NCBI RefSeq assembly: GCF_003217355.1
Contig: NZ_QJTK01000001.1
Location: 310,001-374,000 of the forward strand
Reading direction: 5' to 3'
From: Rhodobacter viridis
GTDB taxonomy: Bacteria > Pseudomonadota > Alphaproteobacteria > Rhodobacterales > Rhodobacteraceae
Length of the DNA: 64,000 nt
The position numbers were made by a program, and so were the translations under genes. Shown in pieces: positions 57,967 through 64,000 of the stretch; the stretch's first letter is position 1; each line of letters opens with the position of its first letter. The notes under the pieces are model-generated. The model saw nothing but the letters and a program-made list of their open reading frames with translations. It was not told the origin of the DNA and searched no databases.

Positions 57967-59187
57967 ATGTACGACGTTGCACGGATCCGCGCCGATTTTC
58001 CGATCCTGTCCCGGCAGGTGAACGGCAAGCCGCTCGTCTATCTCGACAATGGCGCCTCCGCGCAGAAGCCTGCCTGTGTGATCGAGGCGATGACGCAGAT
58101 GTATATGCAGGATTATGCCAACGTCCACAGGGGCTTGCACACCCTTTCAAATATCTCGACCGAGCGCTACGAGGCGGTTCGCGGCATCGTTGCCCGCTTC
58201 CTTGGCGCGCCCTCGGAAGAGGAAATCGTCTTCACCACCGGCTCGACCGAGGGGATCAATCTGGTCTCCTATGCCTGGGCCGCGCCGCGGCTGCAGCCGG
58301 GCGACGAGATCGTGCTCTCGATCATGGAGCATCACGCGAATATCGTGCCGTGGCACTTCCTGCGCGAGCGGCAGGGGGTGGTGCTGAAATGGGTCGAGAT
58401 CGACCCTGATGGCAGCCTGCCCGCCGAGAAGGTGCTCGAGGCGATCGGGCCGCGCACGAAGCTGGTGGCGATCACCCAGATGTCGAACGTGCTGGGCACG
58501 GCGGTCGATGTGAAGGCGATCTGCGCGGGCGCCCATGCGAAGGGCGTGCCGGTGCTGGTCGATGGCTCGCAGGGTTCGGTTCACGCGCCGGTCAATGTCG
58601 CCGACATCGACTGCGATTTCTACGCCATCACCGGGCACAAGCTTTACGGGCCGAGCGGTTCGGGTGCGATCTACATCAAGCGCGCGCGGATGGAAGAAAT
58701 GCGGCCCTTCCTCGGCGGGGGCGACATGATCGCGACGGTCACGCGCGATGCCGTCACTTACAACGCGCCGCCGATGAAATTCGAGGCAGGCACGCCCGGG
58801 ATCGTGCAGCAGATCGGTCTGGGCGTCGCGCTCGACTATCTGATGAGTCTCGGCATGGAGAACGTCGCCGCGCATGAGGCGCAGCTGCGCGCCTATGCCG
58901 AGGCGAAGTTCAAGGGGCTGAACTGGTTGCATATTCAGGGCAACGCGCCGCAAAAGGGGGCGATCTTCTCGATGACCCTCGACGGTCCGGCGCATGCGCA
59001 TGACATTTCGACGATTCTCGACAAGCGCGGCGTTGCGGTGCGGGCGGGCACGCATTGCGCGATGCCGCTGATGACCCACCTTGGCTTGACGGCCACTGCG
59101 CGGGCCTCGTTCGCGCTTTACAACACCACCGAAGAGGTCGACGCGCTGGTTTCGGCGCTTGAGCTGTGTCACGAGCTGCTGGCCTGA
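57967..59187 (+). CDS. sufS: Cysteine desulfurase SufS
   Basis: A 406-residue group II desulfurase, the usual length. The N-terminus is MYDVARIRADFPILSRQVNG. The PLP Lys is in YAITGHKLYGPSGSGAIYIK near 225, and the persulfide Cys in VRAGTHCAMPLMTHLG near 360. It delivers sulfur to SufE/SufU and then SufB. It is the last gene of the suf operon, just before tRNA-Arg. No sufE or sufT follows in this window. Confidence 0.95.
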   Translation: MYDVARIRADFPILSRQVNGKPLVYLDNGASAQKPACVIEAMTQMYMQDYANVHRGLHTLSNISTERYEAVRGIVARFLGAPSEEEIVFTTGSTEGINLVSYAWAAPRLQPGDEIVLSIMEHHANIVPWHFLRERQGVVLKWVEIDPDGSLPAEKVLEAIGPRTKLVAITQMSNVLGTAVDVKAICAGAHAKGVPVLVDGSQGSVHAPVNVADIDCDFYAITGHKLYGPSGSGAIYIKRARMEEMRPFLGGGDMIATVTRDAVTYNAPPMKFEAGTPGIVQQIGLGVALDYLMSLGMENVAAHEAQLRAYAEAKFKGLNWLHIQGNAPQKGAIFSMTLDGPAHAHDISTILDKRGVAVRAGTHCAMPLMTHLGLTATARASFALYNTTEEVDALVSALELCHELLA

Positions 59188-59247
59188 GAAAAACCGGTCA
59201 AACCCGGTTGCAGCGTCAGCGGCTTTCAGTTATGAACCGCGCACGCT

Positions 59248-59324
59248 GCACCCGTAGCTCAGCTGGATAGAGTACTGCCCTCCGAAGGCAGGGGTCACAG
59301 GTTCGAATCCTGTCGGGTGCGCCA
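59248..59324 (+). tRNA. tRNA-Arg (CCG)
   Basis: The acceptor stem pairs GCACCCG with CGGGTGC, followed by discriminator G and encoded CCA. The anticodon stem CTGCC/GGCAG holds loop CTCCGAA, anticodon CCG. The T-arm GGTTCGAATCC is present. Length is 77 with CCA. Its 3' half is a likely attachment site for the element to the right. Confidence 0.95.
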
Positions 59325-59641
59325 ATTCCCATTGTAAGTCTCTAAAAATAAAAGAAAAATCGGGAAGCCGTTTTTCTTGCTAGCCATTGCTCTAGCCAAA
59401 CTCGCAGCCACGAAATGCAACGCCGCGTTACTGAATGTTGCGGCGGCTCCAGATCAGTACGGCGCATTTGACGGGGCAGGGGTGCCCGATCCTTTTCGGC
59501 CCGGCCGTCGCGGATCGGGGCGCGACAAGCGCCCCGCCCTCGGGCATCCTGCGCAGGACGCAGCGGAGGTGGATTGCGGCCTTGCGCGTGGCCGCTTTTT
59601 GGGCAATTATTGTATTCAAGGCGGAGTCGCAGGAGCTACCG
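59325..59641. other. Gene-free spacer after tRNA-Arg
   Basis: It opens with an A/T-rich stretch (59340-59380) and then returns to high GC. A minus-strand frame (59428-59691) contains AAIHLRCVLRRMPEGG, reminiscent of spurious short frames seen next to mobile elements; I do not call it. The likely attL core is the tRNA 3' end itself. Confidence 0.4.
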
Positions 59642-60340
59642 ATGAAAGCGAATACAATCGTTCTCCCCAACGATGATGAACGTGGCGACATCCTTCGCTC
59701 TGTTGGGTTGAGCAGTGAGGAGCCGCTGCTCTTGGCTGTGGAAGCGATGATAGCTCAAGCAAGAACCGAGCGACCGGCGCACCCGACGTGGCACCCTCTG
59801 AGTGCCCGAAATGCGGAAGGTATCGCAACCGCTCGTGAGGCATTGGAGGCTCACGGTGGCTGGGGGCGGCACAAGACGAAAAGTAAGCTTGAAGGCGTCT
59901 TGCATTTGGAGTCTGGCCGTTTTCTCGCAGTTCACAATACCTGCGAACGCACAGGCATGAATAAGGATCTGCCCCGCTTTGCTTCTCCCCGATCGCGAGT
60001 CGCGACCAAGAGTCTCCGAGACGATTTGCAAGGCGATTTTTGCGAACTTTTCGAAGATTTCGGCCCGGTTGATGCAGATGAGGGTGAGGGCGGCAATCTC
60101 ACCCTTCATCTTTGTGTCTTCATCATGATGGAAACGCTTGATACGGGCGAGGAAGCACTTGTTGCGCGCGCTGAGCTGATCGTGGGCGCCGAATGCTCTG
60201 ATCAAGGGATCAAGAGTTGTGAGTTCCGCTTGCCCCTTGATCTTAGCGGGCTGACGGGGACGGGCGCCGCAGTGAAGAGCGGCACTCCGAATGATGGAGA
60301 GGCGGTTGAGGCGGAAGTCTCGATCCGAAGGAAGGGATGA
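59642..60340 (+). CDS. Unknown protein coupled to an ImmA/IrrE metallopeptidase
   Basis: A 232-residue soluble protein started at the ATG after CAGGAGCTACC. It reads MKANTIVLPNDDERGDILRS at the N-terminus and has a central region GVLHLESGRFLAVHNTCERT and a beta-rich C-terminal part (GNLTLHLCVFIMMETL, AELIVGAECSD). I recognise no family. Base composition is lower in GC than in the neighbouring suf genes, which suggests transfer. Its stop overlaps the start of the downstream XRE-ImmA/IrrE gene (ATGA), so the two work as a unit, possibly as target or toxin with a protease regulator. Confidence 0.65.
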   Translation: MKANTIVLPNDDERGDILRSVGLSSEEPLLLAVEAMIAQARTERPAHPTWHPLSARNAEGIATAREALEAHGGWGRHKTKSKLEGVLHLESGRFLAVHNTCERTGMNKDLPRFASPRSRVATKSLRDDLQGDFCELFEDFGPVDADEGEGGNLTLHLCVFIMMETLDTGEEALVARAELIVGAECSDQGIKSCEFRLPLDLSGLTGTGAAVKSGTPNDGEAVEAEVSIRRKG

Positions 60341-61416
60341 CAAGGGCGTTTTTCCCAAGCTCTCTTGAAATCGCGCGCCTACGTAGGAAACTGACTTCTG
60401 CGGAACTCTCCAAGCGATCCGGGGTGTCTACACGCGAATTGCGACGTATTTTTGCTGGCGAGGTCGAGCCTTCGCCCGAAAGCGTCGAGGCAATCGCCAG
60501 AGCGTTGGATTATCCGGTTGGGTTCTTCTATTCTGGCGACTTGGCGATGCCAGCGGCGGCAACATTCAGGGCTCTCGGCAGCATGACCAAGATGGAGGCC
60601 GGAGCCGGAAAGGCATCCGCCGCCTTGGGGGCGCGCTTGTCCGATTGGCTTGAGCGTGAGTTTGACGTTCCCGAGCCTTCAGTTCCCGACTTAACTGGAA
60701 CGGAGCCTGAGCAGGCTGCACAGATGCTCCGTGAAATGTGGGGCCTAGGAGAACGGCCTATTGGCAACCTAGTTCGGTTGCTGGAGGCAAAGGGCGTGCG
60801 CGTTTTCTCGCTATCAGAGGAGACGCTCAGACTTGACGCATTCGCAACTTGGCTAGGCGCGCGTCCCTTTGTCTTCCTAAACGGCGTGAAAAGTGCGGAA
60901 CGAAGTCGTTTCGATGCAGCACATGAATTGGGTCATCTCTGCCTTCATCGGGACGATCAGCAAGGTAAGCAGGTCGAGGATGAAGCGAACCGTTTTGCTG
61001 CGGCTTTTCTCTTGCCTCAAGGAGATGTAATTGCGCGCCGCGTATTCCCGACGCTTCCAAACCTGATCGCATCCAAGTCGCGATGGGGTGTTGCTCTGTC
61101 AGCGCTGGTTCACCGCTATCAGGATCTTGGCCTGCTTAACGCCGATCGTGCAAAGTGGCTGTACATCGAAATGTCTCGGAAGGGCTATCTCAAGAATGAG
61201 CCGCGCCCCATGGCGCGAGAGACAAGCGCGATTTGGACACAGGTGCTTCAATCACTGTGGACAGAGCGTCGAAATGTGCGGGCTCTGTCAGATAGCCTTG
61301 CGTTGCCCGCCGATGAGGTCGAGTCGCTGATCTTTGTAAGCTGGGATGCTCGTCAGTCCGAGACTTCCATCCAGCGGATTTCCGGCCGCGCAAACCTTAA
61401 GGTAATTGGAGAGTGA
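60337..61416 (+). CDS. XRE-family regulator with ImmA/IrrE zinc-peptidase domain
   Basis: A 359-residue two-domain protein. An N-terminal XRE helix-turn-helix (about 8-62) has LTSAELSKRSGVSTRELRRI. The ImmA/IrrE domain (about 140-270) has HExxH in FDAAHELGHLCLHRD near 195 and the downstream Glu in VEDEANRFAAAFLLP near 218. A further helical tail follows. Such proteins sense stress or induction and cleave a repressor in ICEBs1 (ImmA) and Deinococcus (IrrE/DdrO), and are common in accessory and defence islands. Here it is coupled to an unknown upstream gene rather than to a separate repressor. Confidence 0.85.
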   Translation: MTRAFFPSSLEIARLRRKLTSAELSKRSGVSTRELRRIFAGEVEPSPESVEAIARALDYPVGFFYSGDLAMPAAATFRALGSMTKMEAGAGKASAALGARLSDWLEREFDVPEPSVPDLTGTEPEQAAQMLREMWGLGERPIGNLVRLLEAKGVRVFSLSEETLRLDAFATWLGARPFVFLNGVKSAERSRFDAAHELGHLCLHRDDQQGKQVEDEANRFAAAFLLPQGDVIARRVFPTLPNLIASKSRWGVALSALVHRYQDLGLLNADRAKWLYIEMSRKGYLKNEPRPMARETSAIWTQVLQSLWTERRNVRALSDSLALPADEVESLIFVSWDARQSETSIQRISGRANLKVIGE

Positions 61417-61418
61417 TT

Positions 61419-61841
61419 TTAGGAGTTTGGAGCATATCCAGTGCTTCCTCTCCAATTTGACCAACCTTGCAACACCCCGTCGCGGTCTAGCGCCGCCTCA
61501 CAGACCTTCGTCCCGCGCTCGGCGTCTCGGCGGACAGACCGCTCGGCTTGTCCGGTCTTTTCGGCCTGATCCTCGGAGAAGGTCTTCTGCTCGTGGCCAA
61601 GTTGGCCGCGAGCAACATGCTGGTTCCCCTTGAATGCCGCCGCCTGCGTCTCCGGGTGCAGCGCCTCATACGCGGCCTTGCGGCGGGCGGTAAAGACCGC
61701 CCGCTCGGATGCCGACAGGTTCGGCGCGCAGAGGTTCTCGTCGCACTCGGTCACGCCGGAAACGGAAGGGGCGGCCATGAAGCCGCCCCATGCGATGCCT
61801 GCCGTGGTGGTGGCGTTTCGGGGTGCCGGGCGGCATCGCAC
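61419..61841 (-). pseudogene. Truncated ParB-like (phage partition/nuclease-domain) protein
   Basis: The frame contains LSASERAVFTARRKAAYEAL, HPETQ, then FSEDQAEKTGQAERSVRRDA and ERGTKV. This is the characteristic block of ParB-like proteins in phages and plasmids (PAERAxFxAxRKxxYExLHPET ... TGxSERTVQRDAxRGxKV). The ParB nuclease domain before it and the C-terminal part after it are missing; the ends read as unrelated sequence. It is therefore a remnant. It lies tail to tail with the ImmA/IrrE gene, two bases apart. Confidence 0.6.
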
Positions 61842-61880
61842 AGGCAGGACTATGGACAGCCGGGCGAGAGGCCCACAAGG

Positions 61881-62447
61881 TCAAGGGCGGTGCTGCGGAG
61901 CCCCGTCCCGGTCCAGCCCTTGGGAAATGATCGACAGGGCCTTGTCGCGCATCTGGAGTGCGGCGCCCCGGCTGATCGTGCCCCGGGCCTTGATCGCCGC
62001 ATCGAAGGGCTTCTTCGTCACCTTGCAGCGCAGCCACAGGGCCAGGATGCGGGCGCTGCCTTCGTGGTCCTTGAGATAAATGCGGGGCCAATCGAGCGCG
62101 GCTTCGTGTCGGGCGACCTGTTCGGGCGAGGGCATGACGCGCAGGCGCCGGGGATCGGGGTCTTCGTCACCGGCCACCTCGGGCAGGCCCCAGCCCTCGG
62201 CCAGATGCTCGTCAAGGCTGGCGATGAAGGGCAGCGCCACCGTCTTGATGCCGCCCGGCCCGGTCCTGCCTGCCGACCATTGCGCCCATCGCAGGGCCGC
62301 GGTCATCGCCTCGCCCACCGCCTTGGGCGTCCATGTCTCGACAGGGGCATAGCGCGCCGCCAGCGCCGCATTCTGCCGCGCGCAGAACCGTTCGGAATAC
62401 TCGGCCAGCATTGCAGCGATGGCGGGGTTGCGCGCGGTCGCGTTCAT
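61881..62447 (-). CDS. Phage-type protein of unknown function
   Basis: A 188-residue soluble protein from MNATARNPAIAAMLAEYSER, with AGGAGG nine bases upstream of the start. The segments ETWTPKAVGEAMTAALRWAQ and DKALSIISQGLDRDG are of the sort found in short proteins of alphaproteobacterial prophages (DUF6362-like; tentative). A role in late-gene control or packaging is possible but not shown. It is on the same strand as the other element genes to the right. Confidence 0.6.
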   Translation of the reverse strand: MNATARNPAIAAMLAEYSERFCARQNAALAARYAPVETWTPKAVGEAMTAALRWAQWSAGRTGPGGIKTVALPFIASLDEHLAEGWGLPEVAGDEDPDPRRLRVMPSPEQVARHEAALDWPRIYLKDHEGSARILALWLRCKVTKKPFDAAIKARGTISRGAALQMRDKALSIISQGLDRDGAPQHRP

Positions 62448-62632
62448 CGGCGGTTGCCTCCTATGTCGTGTGTTCCGACAAGATAGCACCCGCCCGCTGG
62501 CACGAAAAGGCTGCCAGCGCACGCACGCTGGCGCGTGGTGCGCATCTTGGGGCTTCCGCTACCTGACAGCCGTCAGCGCAAGAGGTGCGTCAGCGGACCG
62601 GAAATCGGCCTCTCCGTCGATCCGCCCATCTT

Positions 62633-62839
62633 TCAGGCTTTCAGGCCGGACACCTCGCGCAACGCCTTGTTCTTGCGCATCGCCTCGGCCAGCGCCGGGA
62701 ACACCTCTCCGAAGGGCCGGGCCTGTGCAAGCTGCGCATCCGTCGCCCCGGGTGCGTCGGGCGCGTCGGGATCTGAGGCGATCAGGCGCTGAACCCGCGC
62801 CTCGTCATCCGCCCCGGGGCCGGTCGCCTTGCCGGTCAT
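62633..62839 (-). CDS. Short protein following BrnA; resembles the BrnA N-terminal region
   Basis: A 68-residue frame whose ATG overlaps the BrnA-like stop. Its C-terminal half reads AQLAQARPFGEVFPALAEAM, resembling the segment before the ribbon-helix-helix in BrnA antitoxins (ARPxxEVxPEL). The adjacent BrnA-like protein keeps the ribbon-helix-helix. Thus a BrnA-like function may be split over two genes, or this is a separate small partner. The likeness is by eye. Confidence 0.5.
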   Translation of the reverse strand: MTGKATGPGADDEARVQRLIASDPDAPDAPGATDAQLAQARPFGEVFPALAEAMRKNKALREVSGLKA

Positions 62840-63078
62840 GCCTGATCCGCCGCCGCCTTGGCGATGGCGTCCCGGATCGCCGCATTCACGAAGGCTGACT
62901 TGTTGCTCACGGCATTCAGGCGGTCCGCAAGATCGGCGTCGATCATGACGTTCACCCGCACCTTGCGTTCCTCGGGCAGCATCGCAGGCCGCCCCCGCTT
63001 CGCCCGTGCAAAGAAACCGGCGCCGAGTTCCGTCACCTCGCCATCGTCCCCGATCAGTCGATCATGTTCCATCATCAT
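62836..63078 (-). CDS. brnA: BrnA-like ribbon-helix-helix antitoxin
   Basis: About 80 residues from MMMEHDRLIGDDGEVTEL; the first of three Met codons is used here. The C-terminal half, KVRVNVMIDADLADRLNAV followed by SAFVNAAIRDAIAKAAADQA, is a ribbon-helix-helix. It overlaps the end of the toxin gene by 17 bases, the normal toxin-first order of brnTA. BrnA binds BrnT and represses the shared promoter. N-terminal length and composition differ from typical BrnA, so the subfamily is uncertain. Confidence 0.7.
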   Translation of the reverse strand: MMMEHDRLIGDDGEVTELGAGFFARAKRGRPAMLPEERKVRVNVMIDADLADRLNAVSNKSAFVNAAIRDAIAKAAADQA

Positions 63079-63331
63079 ATGCCTTCCTTTCCCGCGCGTT
63101 CGCCTTGCGCAAACTGATGACCCGCAAGGCCTCGCCCCGCCTGCACCACGCCACGACGCACAGCCGCCCGCCGATGGGAACAAGGCTCACGAAGCGCGCC
63201 TCGCCATAGTCCCCGCGCTTATCCTCAACCGTCAGGGCATCATCCCATTGCGCCGCCGCCACAGACGCGAAATCGAGGCCCCGCTCGCGCATCGTGGTTT
63301 CACGCTTTGTCTCGTCCCATTCCAGCTTCAT
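63062..63331 (-). CDS. brnT: BrnT-type ribonuclease toxin
   Basis: An 89-residue toxin from MKLEWDETKRETTMRERGLD. BrnT hallmarks are WDExKxxxNxxxHGxxF-like at the N-terminus (here WDETKRETTMRERGLDF), then DALTVEDKRGDYGEARFVSL near 38 and VISLRKANARERKAYDDG at the C-terminus, the last with the conserved Arg-Arg/Lys and Tyr. BrnT is a RelE-like RNase that blocks translation. The 5' flank is A/T-rich (TGTGTGTATATTATTCCC), a likely promoter/operator for autorepression by BrnA. Confidence 0.85.
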   Translation of the reverse strand: MKLEWDETKRETTMRERGLDFASVAAAQWDDALTVEDKRGDYGEARFVSLVPIGGRLCVVAWCRRGEALRVISLRKANARERKAYDDGT

Positions 63332-63445
63332 GGGAATAATATACACACAAAAAATAAGATCGCCATAACGGCGTGGAAAAATTCCAAGGCCGGAAACGAA
63401 ACGGGGCGGCACGATGCCGCCCCTGTGCCATCGGTTCCGCGCAGG

Positions 63446-63892
63446 TCAATCGGCGGCGGCAAGATCCGCCGCGATGGCCTCCTGAACCTTGCGCAGCGCA
63501 TCTTCGATGGCCCGCCTGTCGCGCATGTCGCGGGTGCAGCGGGCGGGAAGGCCGCCGATCTGGTCCGCGATCACGCCGCAGAGGAAATCGGTCGCGGTTT
63601 CGGCCTCGCTGTCTTGGATCAGGTCACGCCGGGCGATGGCAAGGGCAAGTTCGCTTGCCTCTGCCCTGGCATCGCGGGCGCGTGCCATCGCCGCGCTGGC
63701 CGATGCGTTCCGGCTCGTCTCGCGCAGATGGGCCAAATAGGATTGAACCGCCGAAATCATCGGCACCCGGTCGCCGTCCGGCCGGTCGATCTGCCCGGCG
63801 CCGATCAGCGCCTCGATCTCACCCGGCTCGGCGCCGGTCAAACGGCGCAAGCCGGAAATGGTGATCGTTGCAGTCGGGCGGGCAGTCGTCAT
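63446..63892 (-). CDS. Phage terminase small subunit-like (Nu1-type) protein
   Basis: A 148-residue protein. An N-terminal winged-helix-like part has TISGLRRLTGAEPGEIEALI. A long helix follows with RARDARAEASELALAIARRD, then LIQDSEAETATDFLCGVIAD and LPARCTRDMRDRRAIEDALR. The layout (DNA-binding head, then xxAELARxxAxRxxLIxxxE) is that of Nu1-type small terminase subunits, which choose DNA for packaging. The large subunit would be expected nearby but is not in the window. Its ATG overlaps the stop of the next upstream gene. Confidence 0.55.
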   Translation of the reverse strand: MTTARPTATITISGLRRLTGAEPGEIEALIGAGQIDRPDGDRVPMISAVQSYLAHLRETSRNASASAAMARARDARAEASELALAIARRDLIQDSEAETATDFLCGVIADQIGGLPARCTRDMRDRRAIEDALRKVQEAIAADLAAAD

Positions 63893-64000
63893 GCTTTCAC
63901 CTCTTTCGGACCGAGGCCTTTGACGGCCCGGGTGTTGCGCTTGGCAAGCGCAGCGGCCAGAGCCTCGAATGCACCGGCCTGCCGGGCAATCCGGCGAGCA
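63889..64000 (-). CDS. Unknown gene, C-terminal end only
   Basis: The last 36 codons of a minus-strand gene are visible, reading ARRIARQAGAFEALAAALAK, then RNTRAVKGLGPKEVKA. Its TGA overlaps the ATG of the terminase-like gene, so they are coupled. The rest lies beyond the window and the family cannot be told. Confidence 0.5.
   Translation of the reverse strand, partial: ARRIARQAGAFEALAAALAKRNTRAVKGLGPKEVKA

Larger units (their letters stand above)
59325..64000. mobile_element. Left end of an integrated element (prophage or ICE remnant) at tRNA-Arg
   Basis: Gene content changes abruptly after tRNA-Arg. The first genes are less GC-rich than the chromosome and use more A/T at third positions. 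They are an unknown protein coupled to an ImmA/IrrE protein, a broken ParB-like gene, phage-type unknown genes, BrnT/BrnA and a terminase-small-subunit-like gene. No integrase or second copy of the tRNA 3' end is visible, so the boundary on the right lies outside the window. Confidence 0.6.

Noticed and set aside
59428-59691. A minus-strand frame of 87 codons after tRNA-Arg
   Set aside because: No ribosome site, no domain, and it overlaps the well-supported start of the 59642 gene.

Overview
The window is GC-rich, densely coded DNA from an alphaproteobacterium of the Rhodobacteraceae, most likely a Rhodobacter close to R. capsulatus. The signs are the CtrA/SciP pair, an alphaproteobacterial LexA box (GTTC-N7-GTTC), an IscR with a single cysteine of the kind described in Rhodobacter, NosR/NosX, and a XoxF methanol dehydrogenase locus with a FlhSR/RfdSR-like two-component system. 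The species is inferred from gene content only.

Region 1 (1-17.5 kb) is a lanthanide/PQQ alcohol-oxidation island. The end of a NosR/NirI-type membrane flavo-iron-sulfur protein and its ApbE/NosX flavin transferase come first. Then follow a XoxJ-like binding protein with a c-type cytochrome, a NitT/TauT-type ABC importer, and a five-gene cluster on the minus strand that matches the lut/PQQ-associated ABC system (binding protein, beta-propeller, small exported protein, ATPase, permease). A Sel1 protein, a second cytochrome c and xoxF come next, and finally a LuxR-type response regulator, a FIST sensor protein and a hybrid histidine kinase. A GACCAwTGGmCAATAC-like motif recurs in five intergenic spaces of this island and probably ties it into one regulon.

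Region 2 (17.5-35.3 kb) is mostly core genome: mnmA, sciP, ctrA, ligA, recG, a soluble chemoreceptor, a degenerate IscU-like protein, hisI, gluQ, trmFO, gyrA, dsbB, a YqaA-type membrane protein, a YpfJ metalloprotein and tRNA-Leu(CAA). A LexA box just after recG precedes a 40-residue membrane peptide.

Region 3 (35.5-45.1 kb) is a guanidine catabolism operon on the minus strand. It runs from a guanidine-I (ykkC) riboswitch into an ABC importer, two DUF1989 proteins (carboxyguanidine deiminase type), a biotin-dependent urea/guanidine carboxylase and allophanate hydrolase. Upstream of it lies a scar of a broken IS256-family transposase abutting a broken tyrosine recombinase.

Region 4 (46-59.2 kb) holds a nucleotide-sugar epimerase, icd, an HD hydrolase, a small protein, an alpha/beta hydrolase, and the iscR-suf operon (iscR, a NifS-type desulfurase, sufB, two unknown genes, sufC, sufD, two Yip1-type membrane genes, sufS).

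Region 5 (59.25-64 kb) starts at tRNA-Arg(CCG) and looks like one end of an integrated element. It has lower-GC cargo (an unknown protein coupled to an XRE-ImmA/IrrE metallopeptidase), a broken ParB-like gene, phage-type unknown genes, a BrnT/BrnA toxin-antitoxin set with an extra short gene, and a terminase-small-subunit-like gene. The element runs off the right edge; no integrase is visible.
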